64,000 nucleotides of DNA. Origin: Arthrobacter sp. zg-Y919. GTDB taxonomy: Bacteria; Actinomycetota; Actinomycetes; Actinomycetales; Micrococcaceae. The position numbers and the translations under genes are program-made. Below, in pieces: positions 25,214 through 33,839 of the stretch (the first letter of the stretch is position 1; every line of letters begins with the position of its first letter). The notes under the pieces are model-generated. The model saw nothing but the letters and a program-made list of their open reading frames with translations, did no database searches and had not been told where the DNA came from. The DNA lies in contig NZ_CP126242.1 in NCBI RefSeq assembly GCF_030142045.1, forward strand, positions 2,666,001 to 2,730,000. Reading direction: 5' to 3'.

Positions 25214-26225
25214 CTGCTTCTTCGATCATCGGCTCAAAGCGGTCCAGGACCCACGGGACACTCAGCGGGGTCAGGAAGCTGGAGGCCATGCCCACCTGGC
25301 GGTCCAGGCTGCGGACCACGGAGCCGCGCTCCACGGCGGGAATCTGCGCAAAGAGCCGCTGCTCTTCGGTACGCTGCTGCTCGGCTTCGTCGTTGTACCA
25401 GGTGAACAGGACGTCGACGTCGTTCAGCTTGCCGGCGCTCTCCAGTCCCAGGTCCGAGGTGAAGCTTCCCTCGCTCGAGGGGATGTCCTTCACCTCGGGG
25501 GCCACGGTCATGCCCAGTGCAGTGAGGATGTCCACCCGGGCATCGCCCTCGTTGTAGAGCACCAGGGAACCGGGGGCTCCTCCGCCCCAGACATAGGCGA
25601 AGGTCTTTCCGGCGAACTCCGGGTGCTCGGCGGCGCTGTCGGCCAGGGACTGTCCGATGCCGTCCACTGCGTCCTTTGCGGCGTCGGGCTCGCCCAGCGC
25701 CTTGCCGATGAGCGAGATCTGGTCATCCCACTTGATGTTCCACGCCTGCTCCGGGTACGCCACGGTGGGGGCGAGTTCGTTGAGGACATCGAAATCCTCC
25801 TGGGTGATGCCGGAGTTGGGGGCCAGGATCAGGTCCGGCTCCAGGGCGACAATGGCATCGATGTCGATGTCCTGCCCGCCGGTGAAGGTGGCCGGCAGCT
25901 CATCGCCGCGTTCTTCGATCGCTTCGGTCACCCAGGGGTAGTTCCCGTGCTCGTCATTACCCCAGGTAACCTCCTCGACGCCCACCGGGGTGGTGCCCAG
26001 GGCTACGGCGGTGTCAGCCGAACCCCAGCCGATGGTGACTACCCGTTCGGGCTTCTGCTCAATCACTGCCTCGCCCAGGGCGGACTCGATAGTGACCGGA
26101 AAGTTCTCCGATGCCGTCTCGCTCGAATCGGATGCCGGGCCTTCCCCAGCGTCCGCGCCGCAGCCGCTCAGGGCCAGCAGGACGGCGGGAACCGCCAGGA
26201 AGGCGGCGATCGGAGCTCTTTTCAT
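25197..26225 (-). CDS. Iron-siderophore-binding lipoprotein
   Basis: The 342-residue substrate-binding protein of the FepB/FecB class has the lipobox LALSGC (Cys22) and a Ser/Glu-rich linker. The two lobes are joined by a long helix. Conserved parts are KPERVVTIGWGSADTAVALG, LEPDLILAPNSGITQEDFDVLNELAPTVAYPEQAW and PLSVPWVLDRFEPMIEEAV. The ATG at 26225 follows GAGAGGAAAAAC and gives the signal peptide; an in-frame codon 48 bases upstream does not. It is paralogous to the lipoprotein at 43009-44058, sharing for example FPVTIE and ITQEDFD/LSQEDYD. Confidence 0.92.
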   Translation of the reverse strand: MKRAPIAAFLAVPAVLLALSGCGADAGEGPASDSSETASENFPVTIESALGEAVIEQKPERVVTIGWGSADTAVALGTTPVGVEEVTWGNDEHGNYPWVTEAIEERGDELPATFTGGQDIDIDAIVALEPDLILAPNSGITQEDFDVLNELAPTVAYPEQAWNIKWDDQISLIGKALGEPDAAKDAVDGIGQSLADSAAEHPEFAGKTFAYVWGGGAPGSLVLYNEGDARVDILTALGMTVAPEVKDIPSSEGSFTSDLGLESAGKLNDVDVLFTWYNDEAEQQRTEEQRLFAQIPAVERGSVVRSLDRQVGMASSFLTPLSVPWVLDRFEPMIEEAVAKVD

Positions 26226-26292
26226 TGTTTTTCCTCTCAGAAGAACCGGCCCGCCGAACGGCGGGCCGGGCACAGCAAAAAATCCGGGGAGC

Positions 26293-27405
26293 CTAGGTCA
26301 GCTCGGCACGGCCCTTGCGCCAGTAGCCCATGAAGGCCACCTGCTTGCGGTCTATCCCGACGTCGCGGACCAGGTAGCGGCGCAGGCCGCGGACCACTGC
26401 CGCTTCCCCGGCAATCCAGGCGTAGAAGGGAAGCGCGCCGGAGGGAGCGTGCGGGTTCCGGGAAGCTTCCACCACGGCCGGGTCCAGCCGCTGCGGGGTT
26501 TCCCACAGGATGGTTTCGTCCACGTTGACGTCTTCGGGTTCGGGCAGGGCCGGGCTGGGGCGGAACGGCTCGCCGTCGGCGGTGTCCACCGATGCCCAGC
26601 CGGGCAGCGCCACTGCCTGCCGCACGGCGGCGTCGAGCAGTTCGCCATGCGGCCGGGAGCCGCGTGCCAGCCAGATCATCTGGACACCGGACCGGGTGCG
26701 GACCTCCTGGCGGTCACCGCTGGAGGGGATTTCCATCAGGGCGTGGCCGGTGACGTCTTCGGGGAGGGCTTCCAGGATCGCGGTCATGGCCGGAACCGCC
26801 GTTTCATCACCTGCCAGCAGGACGTGCCGGGCCATGCCCGGACGCCATTCGATGCCGCCGTAGGACTCGGCAGTGACGCACTGGGCGGCGTTGGGTCCGA
26901 TGATGCAGACCCGGTCCCCCGGCTCCGCGGACGCGGCCCAGCTGGACGCCGGGCCGCCCTTGCCGTCTTCATCGAAGTGCAGCACGAAGTCAACGTCGAT
27001 TTCCGGCTCCGGGCCGGAGCAGCGTGCGCCGCGCACGGTGTAGGTGCGCATGCAGCCGCGGGTGGCCGGATCCAGTTTCAACCAGTCCTGGTACCAGCCG
27101 GCGTCGAGGGTGGAGAGGTCCGGCAGCGGCAGTGAGGTTCCCTCGGCGTCGACGCAGGGCACAATGACCTTGATCCGCAGGTCATGGGTCTGTCCCTGCA
27201 CCCCGAAGTCCGCCAGGCAGGGGCCGGCGAAGGTGATGCGCTGGAAGTTCGAGCCCAGCCGGACAATCCGCTTGACCTCGACGTCGAAGGACATGACTGC
27301 CCCTGCGGTGCGGGCCCGGCGTCCGGTGCGGGCCGGGCGGGCGGGCCCGGTTTCCTGCGCCTCGGACGCGGCGGCTGCCCCGGATGTGGAGCGGACGTGC
27401 GTCAT
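26293..27405 (-). CDS. Siderophore-interacting protein (FAD reductase)
   Basis: The 370-residue protein is of the SIP/ViuB class, which reduces ferric siderophores in the cytoplasm with FAD and NAD(P)H. The FAD-binding part has VKRIVRLGSNFQRITFAG, MRTYTVRGARC and VDFVLHFDEDGKGGPASSWAASAEPGDRV. The C-terminal pyridine-nucleotide part has GDETAVPAMTAILEALP and the aromatic end AFMGYWRKGRAE. The first 35 residues are low-complexity Ala/Arg-rich. Its ATG overlaps the ATPase stop by four bases. It lies between the ATPase and the binding protein in the operon. Confidence 0.93.
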   Translation of the reverse strand: MTHVRSTSGAAAASEAQETGPARPARTGRRARTAGAVMSFDVEVKRIVRLGSNFQRITFAGPCLADFGVQGQTHDLRIKVIVPCVDAEGTSLPLPDLSTLDAGWYQDWLKLDPATRGCMRTYTVRGARCSGPEPEIDVDFVLHFDEDGKGGPASSWAASAEPGDRVCIIGPNAAQCVTAESYGGIEWRPGMARHVLLAGDETAVPAMTAILEALPEDVTGHALMEIPSSGDRQEVRTRSGVQMIWLARGSRPHGELLDAAVRQAVALPGWASVDTADGEPFRPSPALPEPEDVNVDETILWETPQRLDPAVVEASRNPHAPSGALPFYAWIAGEAAVVRGLRRYLVRDVGIDRKQVAFMGYWRKGRAELT

Positions 27406-28316
27406 GATGCTGCCTCCATGGGCTCATTGATGCCGGAGCGGCGCTGGCCGTCACCCGGGTTGGGCAGGTACCCCTGCGTCTGTTCCGCTTCCGGTTCCGG
27501 TTCTTCCTTGTCCGTCTCCGGAGCGGCGCTGTGGTGGCGTCCAAGCGGGACCACCATGGGTGTTCCCGAGACGGGGTCCGCAATGACGCGGGACGCCAGC
27601 CCGAAGACGGTGCCCACCAGTTCCTCGGTCACGACGTCGGACGGGGCGCCTTCCGCGGCAATCCGGCCGTCCTTCATGGCGATCAGGTGGTCCGCGTAGC
27701 GGGCCGCCAGGTTCAGGTCATGCAGCACGATCGCGACGGTGGTGCCCGAGCGCCGGTTCAGGTCGGTGATCAGGTCCAGGACCTCGATCTGGTGGGTGAC
27801 ATCAAGGAAGGTGGTGGGTTCGTCCAGCAGCAGGATGTCCGTCTCCTGGGCCAGGGCCATGGCAATCCAGACCCGCTGGCGCTGGCCGCCGGAAAGCTCG
27901 TCCACGTTCCGGCCGGCAAGGTCCACGGTGTCCGTGGCGGCCAGGGCGGCGGCGACGGCTTCGTCGTCGGCGGGGGTCCATTGCCGGAACCAGCCCTGGT
28001 GCGGGTAGCGGCCGCGTCCCACCAGATCCGCCACGGTGATTCCCTCGGGTGCCGTGGGGGTCTGCGGCAGCAGGCCCAGAGTGCGGGCCACCTGCCGGCT
28101 GGGCACGGAGGAAATGTCCTTGCCGTTCAGGTAGACGGTGCCGCCGGTGGGCTTCAGCAGCCGGGCCAGGCCGCGCAGCAGTGTGGACTTTCCGCAGGCG
28201 TTTGCGCCGACAATGATCGTGATCCTGCCGGCGGGCAGGGTAAGCGAGAGTGAGTCCACCACTTTGCGCTCGTCGTATCCGAGCTCCAGCTTCTCAGCGG
28301 AAAGCAGGTTCTCCAT
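27402..28316 (-). CDS. Siderophore ABC importer ATPase (FecE/FepC-like)
   Basis: The 304-residue ATPase has the Walker A GANACGKST, the signature ELSGGQRQRVWIAMA, the Walker B ILLLDEPTTFLDVTHQ and the switch VLHDLNLAARYADHL. It is of the FepC class. About 45 residues beyond the usual end are Glu/Pro-rich. It is the only ATPase in an operon with two permease pairs, so it probably serves both. Its ATG lies 1 base after the preceding permease stop. Confidence 0.94.
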   Translation of the reverse strand: MENLLSAEKLELGYDERKVVDSLSLTLPAGRITIIVGANACGKSTLLRGLARLLKPTGGTVYLNGKDISSVPSRQVARTLGLLPQTPTAPEGITVADLVGRGRYPHQGWFRQWTPADDEAVAAALAATDTVDLAGRNVDELSGGQRQRVWIAMALAQETDILLLDEPTTFLDVTHQIEVLDLITDLNRRSGTTVAIVLHDLNLAARYADHLIAMKDGRIAAEGAPSDVVTEELVGTVFGLASRVIADPVSGTPMVVPLGRHHSAAPETDKEEPEPEAEQTQGYLPNPGDGQRRSGINEPMEAAS

Positions 28317-28317
28317 G

Positions 28318-29391
28318 TCAGCCTCCTTGGCCTACGCGGTTTGACGTGACCAGCAGCCACAGAAGAAAAGGGGCCCCGAGCGCACCGGTGACGACGCCCA
28401 CGGGCAGGGTGACTCCGGGAATCAGGTTGGCGCCGACGAAGTCCGCAGCCAGGACGATGCACGCGCCCACCAGCCCGGCCGAAAGCAGGGTGGATTCCCC
28501 ACCCATCAGCCGGCGGGCGATGGGCCCGGACAGGAACGCGATGAAGGCCACCGGTCCGGCGGCCGCGGTGGCAACGGCGGCCAGTCCGACGCCGGTGATG
28601 ATCAGGGCCAGCCGTGCCGTTTCGACCCGGATGCCGAGCCCGGCAGCGGCGTCGTCGCCCAGCTCCAGTCCGCGCAGGCTGCGGGCGAGTACGGCCGCGG
28701 CGGGCAGCAGCACCACCAGGAACACGGCCAGGACCGCGGCACGGTCCCAGCTGCTGTTGTTCAGTGAGCCGGTGAGCCACACCAGGGCTTCGGAAGCGGT
28801 GCGGATATCGGTCCGGGTGAGCAGGAAATTCACCAGTGCCTGCATCACGGCGGCAAAGCCGATCCCCACCAGGACCAGCCGGTACCCGGCCGCCGACCCG
28901 CGGCGGGCAAGCAGGTAAATGGCCAGGGCCACGGCCAGCGCTCCGAGCAGGGCGGTCACGGAGACCGTGGTGCCGGCGGCGCCGAAGACCACGATGGCGC
29001 ACACCGCGCTGGCGCTGGCCCCGTAACTGATGCCGATGATGTCCGGGCTGGCCAGCGGGTTGCGCAGCAGCGTCTGGAACACGGTGCCGGCTATTCCGAA
29101 GGCCACCCCGATCAGGGTGCCGATGACGGCCCGGGGAAGCTTGCTCTCCATCAGGATGTAGCTGGCCCCGGGGATCTGCTCACCGAACAGGATCCGGAAG
29201 AAATCGGGGATGGTGAAGGTGTAGGTGCCCAGCAGGACGTAGACGGCGAAGAGCACCAGCACGGCGGCGGCCAGCAGCGCCGGCACCAGCACCCGGCGTC
29301 GCCGTCCTTGTTTCCGGGCGGCGCGGACGGCCTGTGCGGTACCGGCGGGGGCGGTGCGCGGACTGCGGGACGTCTCCACGGCGGCGCTCAC
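28318..29391 (-). CDS. FecCD-type siderophore permease (pair A, second)
   Basis: The 357-residue permease has the FecCD signatures SKLPRAVIGTLIGVAFGIAGTVFQTLLRNPLASPDIIGISYGASAS and GPVAFIAFLSGPIARRLMGG. The GTG at 29391 was chosen because it overlaps the upstream permease stop by four bases (GTGA). A much longer in-frame extension upstream is Arg/His-rich and reads as an antiframe of the neighbour. It forms a heterodimer with the next gene upstream. Confidence 0.9.
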   Translation of the reverse strand: MSAAVETSRSPRTAPAGTAQAVRAARKQGRRRRVLVPALLAAAVLVLFAVYVLLGTYTFTIPDFFRILFGEQIPGASYILMESKLPRAVIGTLIGVAFGIAGTVFQTLLRNPLASPDIIGISYGASASAVCAIVVFGAAGTTVSVTALLGALAVALAIYLLARRGSAAGYRLVLVGIGFAAVMQALVNFLLTRTDIRTASEALVWLTGSLNNSSWDRAAVLAVFLVVLLPAAAVLARSLRGLELGDDAAAGLGIRVETARLALIITGVGLAAVATAAAGPVAFIAFLSGPIARRLMGGESTLLSAGLVGACIVLAADFVGANLIPGVTLPVGVVTGALGAPFLLWLLVTSNRVGQGG

Positions 29392-30428
29392 AGTTCGGCC
29401 AGCTTCCGGCGGCGCACGAGCCAGATGAAGACGGGCGCGCCGATCACGGCGGTGGTGACGCCCACGGGAATCTCCCCCGGCGGCAGCAGGACCCGGCCGA
29501 TGACGTCGGCGGTCACCAGGAGGGCCGGGGCGAGCAGCATGGAGAAGGGCAGGATCAACCGGTAGTCGGGGCCGGTGAAGCTGCGCACCACGTGCGGAAT
29601 GACCAGGCCGATGAACGCGATGGGACCGGCGGCGGCGGTGGCTCCACCGCACAGCAGCACCACGCCCAGCGCGGTGATTCCCCGGCTGAGGCCCACGCGC
29701 TGGCCCAGTCCGCGGGCGACGTCGTCGCCCAGGCCCAGGCCGTTCAGGGCGCGGCCGGCGAAGACGGTGATCAGGGCCCCGGCGGCGAGGAACGGCAGCA
29801 CCGCGGCGATGGTGTTCCAGTCACGGCCGGACACGCTGCCCACCTGCCAGAACCGGAAGGTGTCGAGGGTCTGCTGGCTGGAGACCAGCACGGCGGTGAG
29901 CAGGGACATCAATCCGGCGCTCAGCGCGGCGCCGGCCAGCGCCAGCTTGACCGGAGTGGCACCTTCGCGGCCGGCGCCTGCCACCAGATAGACGATGGCG
30001 GCGGCTCCGGCTGCGCCGGCCAGCGCGAACCAGACGTAGCCGCTGAGGCTGGTAATGCCGAAAACGTAGATGCCCAGCACGACGGCGAAAGCCGCTCCGG
30101 CGTTGACGCCGAGGATGCCGGGGTCGGCCAGCGGGTTGCGGGCCACGCCCTGCATCGCCGCGCCGGCCAGGCCCAGGGCGGCGCCGGTAACCAGCCCCAG
30201 GACCGTGCGGGGAACGCGGGAAAGGACCACTGCGTGGTCGCCGTTGGACGGGTCGAAGGCGGTCAGGGCGTCCCACACGGTGCCGGGGGCCACCGGCCGG
30301 GCGCCGACGGCGACGGACGCGGCGGATGCCACGGCAAGCACGGCGAGGGTCAGGATAAGGAGGGTCGCGGGTGCGGTCCGGGAGCCTTGCTGGCGGAGAA
30401 CGCCGGCTGGGCGTGCAGCAACACTCAC
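29388..30428 (-). CDS. FecCD-type siderophore permease (pair A, first)
   Basis: The 346-residue permease starts the operon. Signatures are SRVPRTVLGLVTGAALGLAGAAMQGVARNPLADPGILGVNAGAA and GPIAFIGLVIPHVVRSFTGPDYR. The GTG at 30428 was chosen because GGGAGG lies 7 bases upstream, rather than a codon 21 bases earlier. A DtxR/IdeR-type box lies about 33 bases upstream of the start, so iron-dependent repression of the whole operon is likely. Confidence 0.92.
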   Translation of the reverse strand: MSVAARPAGVLRQQGSRTAPATLLILTLAVLAVASAASVAVGARPVAPGTVWDALTAFDPSNGDHAVVLSRVPRTVLGLVTGAALGLAGAAMQGVARNPLADPGILGVNAGAAFAVVLGIYVFGITSLSGYVWFALAGAAGAAAIVYLVAGAGREGATPVKLALAGAALSAGLMSLLTAVLVSSQQTLDTFRFWQVGSVSGRDWNTIAAVLPFLAAGALITVFAGRALNGLGLGDDVARGLGQRVGLSRGITALGVVLLCGGATAAAGPIAFIGLVIPHVVRSFTGPDYRLILPFSMLLAPALLVTADVIGRVLLPPGEIPVGVTTAVIGAPVFIWLVRRRKLAEL

Positions 30429-30460
30429 GTAGGCACCTCCCAAGGGCAACGGCGAATTTC

Positions 30461-30479
30461 TTAAGTAAGGCTAGCCTAT
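30461..30479 (-). promoter_or_regulatory. Iron box (DtxR/IdeR-type operator)
   Basis: TTAAGTAAGGCTAGCCTAT matches the consensus TTAGGTTAGGCTAACCTAA at 15 of 19 positions, including the AGGCTA core and the second half CCTA. It sits between the promoter region and the first permease gene of the siderophore operon. Confidence 0.85.
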
Positions 30480-30532
30480 GGTCGGGGCCTTTAAGAAACG
30501 TTTATGTTGCGTAATAGGAAGGACTGCCGCGC

Positions 30533-31591
30533 TTAGTTTCCGGCGCCGTGACCCGCGGCCACACGCTCTGCCTCCCGCACCGGTCCGGGGGCAGTCCCGT
30601 CGCCGAACGGACGGCCGCCCAGCTCCTCGCGGCCGTGCGCTGAGAGCCAGCCGGACAGCTCCGGCCCGCGGGGCACAATTCCGGTGGGATTGATGTCCTC
30701 ATGCACCACGTAGTAGTGCGCCTTGATCTGCTCGAAGTCCACGGTGTCCCCGAAGCCGGGCGTCTGGAACAGGTCCCGGGCGTAACCCCAGAGTGCAGGC
30801 ATTTCCGTGAGCTTGTTCCGGTTGCACTTGAAGTGCCCGTGGTAGACGGGATCAAAGCGCACCAGCGTGGTGAAGAGGCGGACGTCCGCCTCCGTGATGG
30901 TGTCGCCGATCAGGTAGCGCTGCCGGGAAAGCCGTTCTTCCAGCCAGTCCATGGCTGTCCACAGCCGGTCATAGGCGGCGTCGTAGGCCTCCTGGGATCC
31001 GGCGAAGCCGCACCGGTACACACCGTTGTTCACCTCGGTGAAGATCCGCTTGTTGACCTGTTCCATCTCCTCCATGTGCTCGGCCGGAAGCAGGTCCGGG
31101 GCACCCTCGCGGTGGAAGTCCTTCCACTCGGTGGAGAAGTCCAGGGTGATCTGGGGGAAGTTGTTGGTCACCACGGCGCCGGTGGGGACGTCGACGATGG
31201 CCGGGACCGTGATCCCGCGCTGATAGCCGGGGACCCGCTTAAAGAAGGCCTCCTGCAGACGTTCGATATCCAGGACCGGGTCCCGCCCGTCGGGGTCGAG
31301 GTCAAAGGTCCAGCTGCGGGCATCGTGGGTGGGTCCGGGCAGGCCCAGCGAAATGGCGTCCTCCAGGCCCAGCAGCCGCCGGACAATGATGGTCCGGTTG
31401 GCCCAGGGGCAGGCACGGGCGGCGACCAGCCGGTACCGGCCCGCCTCCACGGGGTAGCCGTCGCGGCCGTCACGGGTGATCCTGGTTTCTATGTAGTTCG
31501 TGTCCCGGGTGTACTCGGTGCCCCCGGTGACATAGGAGCCGATGGTGCTGTGCGCGGCGCTGTCCGCCGGGGCTGATCCCTGAGTGGTCAT
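30533..31591 (-). CDS. Xi-class glutathione-transferase-like reductase
   Basis: The 352-residue enzyme is of the glutathionyl-hydroquinone reductase (YqjG/ECM4) type, in which a thioredoxin-like domain is followed by a helical GST domain. The catalytic Cys is in the motif CPWANR (Cys61). Other family blocks are RDGRDGYPVEAGRYRLVAARA, VPAIVDVPTGAVVTNNFPQITLDF and EADVRLFTTLVRFDPVYHGHFKCN. In actinobacteria, which usually use mycothiol, the thiol partner may be mycothiol; this is inference. It is divergent from the SDR-type gene at 31721. Confidence 0.88.
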   Translation of the reverse strand: MTTQGSAPADSAAHSTIGSYVTGGTEYTRDTNYIETRITRDGRDGYPVEAGRYRLVAARACPWANRTIIVRRLLGLEDAISLGLPGPTHDARSWTFDLDPDGRDPVLDIERLQEAFFKRVPGYQRGITVPAIVDVPTGAVVTNNFPQITLDFSTEWKDFHREGAPDLLPAEHMEEMEQVNKRIFTEVNNGVYRCGFAGSQEAYDAAYDRLWTAMDWLEERLSRQRYLIGDTITEADVRLFTTLVRFDPVYHGHFKCNRNKLTEMPALWGYARDLFQTPGFGDTVDFEQIKAHYYVVHEDINPTGIVPRGPELSGWLSAHGREELGGRPFGDGTAPGPVREAERVAAGHGAGN

Positions 31592-31720
31592 GCCCTCCAG
31601 ACTAACGCGTTCGGCCCTCCCGCAGGCGGCCTGCAGAGGCCCCGAGGCTGCCGGAGATTAAGGCCGCGGCGGTAGAGTCGACTGCAACGCCGGCAGCAGT
31701 GCAACGGAAGGATCTGGGCC

Positions 31721-32767
31721 ATGCGAGTAGCCGTTATCGGAGCAACCGGAAACGTGGGGACAGCCATTCTGCGGCGGCTTGCCGACGCCCGCATCGAGCG
31801 CGGCGACCTGGAGGTTGTAGGCATTGCCCGCCGGATTCCGGACACCTCGCTGCCTCCCTACACCGGCGTCGAGTGGCACTCCATCGATGTCGGCGACACC
31901 GGGAACGTGGAGGTGCTGGCCGATGCGCTCCGCGGCGCGGACGCGGTGATCCACCTCGCCTGGCTCATCCAGCCCAACCGCGACGAGGCGGAACTGCACC
32001 GGGTCAACGTCCAGGGCACGGAGAATGCCCTGGCCGCGGCAGCGGCCGCCGGGGTCCGCCAGTTTGTCTGTGCTTCCTCGGTGGGGGCGTACAGCCCGGC
32101 CCCCAAGGACCGCCTGACGGACGAGTCCTGGCCGGCGCGCGGCATCGCCAGTTCGCACTACAGCCGGCACAAGGGCGAGCAGGAAGCCCTGCTGGACCGG
32201 TTCCAGCTGGAGTACCCGGAGATTGCGGTGGCACGCCTGCGTCCGGGGCTGATTTTCTCTTCCGACGCCGGAAGCGAGATCGCCGGCTATTTCGTCGGCC
32301 GGGTGATCCCCAAGTTCGTCCTGAACAAGCTGCGCCTGCCGCTGATCCCGCTGCCCGCCGAGTTTGTCTTCCAGGCGGTCCACGCCGATGACATCGCGGA
32401 CGCGTACTGGCGCGTGGTGGCCCAGCGGGCCGAAGGCGCGTTCAACATCGCCGCCGATCCGGTCATCACCCCCGAGATTTTGGCCGGGGTGCTGGGTGCC
32501 AAGCGGATCCTGAACGTGCCGGTGAAACTGGTGCGCGCCGTCGTCGGCCTGACCTGGGCCGCGCATCTGCAGGCCACCGATCCCGGCTGGATCGACATGG
32601 CCGCCGGTGCACCGGTCATGGACACCACCCGGGCGAGGGAAGAGCTGGGCTGGCAGCCCCGCCGGACCTCGCTCGAATCGCTGCGGTATGTGCTGGACGG
32701 AATGAGCGCCGGCGACGGCGTGTCCGGCTCCCCGCTGCTGGCACCCCGCCGACGGGAACGGGCCTAG
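31721..32767 (+). CDS. NAD-dependent epimerase/dehydratase family protein
   Basis: The 348-residue extended SDR enzyme has the Rossmann loop VIGATGNVGTAILRRL near the N-terminus. The catalytic part is SSVGAYSPAPKDR with YSRHK (Tyr-x-x-x-Lys). Substrate and reaction are not predictable. GGAAGG precedes the ATG, and TAGAGT about 50 bases upstream is a possible -10 box. It is convergent with the FAD reductase at 32790. Confidence 0.85.
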   Translation: MRVAVIGATGNVGTAILRRLADARIERGDLEVVGIARRIPDTSLPPYTGVEWHSIDVGDTGNVEVLADALRGADAVIHLAWLIQPNRDEAELHRVNVQGTENALAAAAAAGVRQFVCASSVGAYSPAPKDRLTDESWPARGIASSHYSRHKGEQEALLDRFQLEYPEIAVARLRPGLIFSSDAGSEIAGYFVGRVIPKFVLNKLRLPLIPLPAEFVFQAVHADDIADAYWRVVAQRAEGAFNIAADPVITPEILAGVLGAKRILNVPVKLVRAVVGLTWAAHLQATDPGWIDMAAGAPVMDTTRAREELGWQPRRTSLESLRYVLDGMSAGDGVSGSPLLAPRRRERA

Positions 32768-32789
32768 CTGTACTCAGACAGCACGTGGT

Positions 32790-33773
32790 CTACACGGCTT
32801 CCCGCAGGGATGCGGCTTCCACCAGTCCCGCAGCCGGGTCCTCCCCTGCGGAAGCCCTCGCCAGGCCAAGGTCCTCTTCGAGCAGCTTGGCGTTGACCAC
32901 CACGGCCAGGCGGTACGCGTCGCCGGCTGCGGCCACCACCTGCGCCGAGGGGTCGGTGGCGTTGCCCACGGCCCAGATCCGGTCCTGGCTGGTGCGGCCC
33001 AGCTCGTTGGTGACGATGCAGCCGTCGTCGTCCACTTTCAGGTGTTCGGTGAGTCCCTTGTCCATTTCGGCCGCCGGCTCCAGGAACAGCGCCTCGCAGG
33101 GCACTGTCCGTCCGTCGGCCAGCACCAGGCCGGCCAGGGCATCGTTTTCAACCTGAACTTCCGCGACCTTGCCGTCCAGCACCTTGATCCCCAGGGAGGC
33201 CAGGCCGTGGGCATCCTCGTCGCTGAGCTTGATATCCGCGTGCAGCACCAGCACCACATCCGGGGAGAACGTGCGGACCAGCTGCGCCTGTTGGATGGAC
33301 GTTTCCTCGGTGCCCAGCACGGCCAGGACCTTGTCTGCCGTTTCGTAGCCGTGGCAGTAGGGGCACTGCAGCACGTCGCGGCCCCAGCGGTCCCGCAGGC
33401 CCTCGATATCCGGCAGCACGTCCCGCAGTCCGGTGGCGAGGATCAGCTGCCGCCCGCGGAATTCCCGGCCGTCGCCGGTCCGGACGGTGCCGTCGGGTTC
33501 GACGGCGGCAACCGTGGCCTGGATTACTTCGACGCCGTAGCCGCGGACCTCGTCACGGGCAAGCTTCAGCAATTCGGCAGGGGACATGCCGTCACGGGTG
33601 GGGAAGCCGTGGACGTGGCCGGCGGGCGAGTTGCGCGGAGCTCCGGCGTCGAGCACCAGAACCCGGCGGCGGGCCCGGCCGAGTACGAGCGCGGCAGTGA
33701 GGCCGGCCATGCCGCCACCCACTATGACAACGTCGTATCCGGACACTGGTGATGAAGAGTTCGAACTGGTCAT
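32790..33773 (-). CDS. Thioredoxin reductase-like FAD oxidoreductase
   Basis: The 327-residue flavoprotein has the FAD-binding VVIVGGGMAGLTAALVLGRARR, the redox-active disulfide CPYC (Cys137, Cys140 in LQCPYCHGYE) and the end IWAVGNATDPSAQVVAAAGD. It belongs to the low-molecular-weight thioredoxin reductase-like group that is not true TrxB; the NADPH motif GxGxxA is degenerate (LGTEETSIQQ). No thioredoxin gene is adjacent. The ATG has no Shine-Dalgarno sequence and a TAAAAA hexamer lies about 6 bases upstream. It is divergent from the APC permease. Confidence 0.82.
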   Translation of the reverse strand: MTSSNSSSPVSGYDVVIVGGGMAGLTAALVLGRARRRVLVLDAGAPRNSPAGHVHGFPTRDGMSPAELLKLARDEVRGYGVEVIQATVAAVEPDGTVRTGDGREFRGRQLILATGLRDVLPDIEGLRDRWGRDVLQCPYCHGYETADKVLAVLGTEETSIQQAQLVRTFSPDVVLVLHADIKLSDEDAHGLASLGIKVLDGKVAEVQVENDALAGLVLADGRTVPCEALFLEPAAEMDKGLTEHLKVDDDGCIVTNELGRTSQDRIWAVGNATDPSAQVVAAAGDAYRLAVVVNAKLLEEDLGLARASAGEDPAAGLVEAASLREAV

Positions 33774-33826
33774 ACGTAATTTTTACAGGACCGAACGGCG
33801 ATCATCAGCATTCTTAGTATGTTGTC

Positions 33827-33839
33827 TAGACTTTTCCCC
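33827..33839 (+). promoter_or_regulatory. Probable -10 element of the APC permease (leaderless)
   Basis: TAGACT at 33827-33832 is followed by 7 pyrimidine-rich bases and the ATG at 33840. There is no ribosome-binding sequence. The whole divergent promoter region shared with the FAD reductase is only 66 bases. Confidence 0.45.

Noticed and set aside
28318..29652. N-terminal extension of a FecCD permease to 444 residues
   Set aside because: The extra 87 residues are Arg/His/Pro-rich and lie inside the neighbouring permease gene; the GTG at 29391 overlaps the upstream stop in the usual operon fashion.
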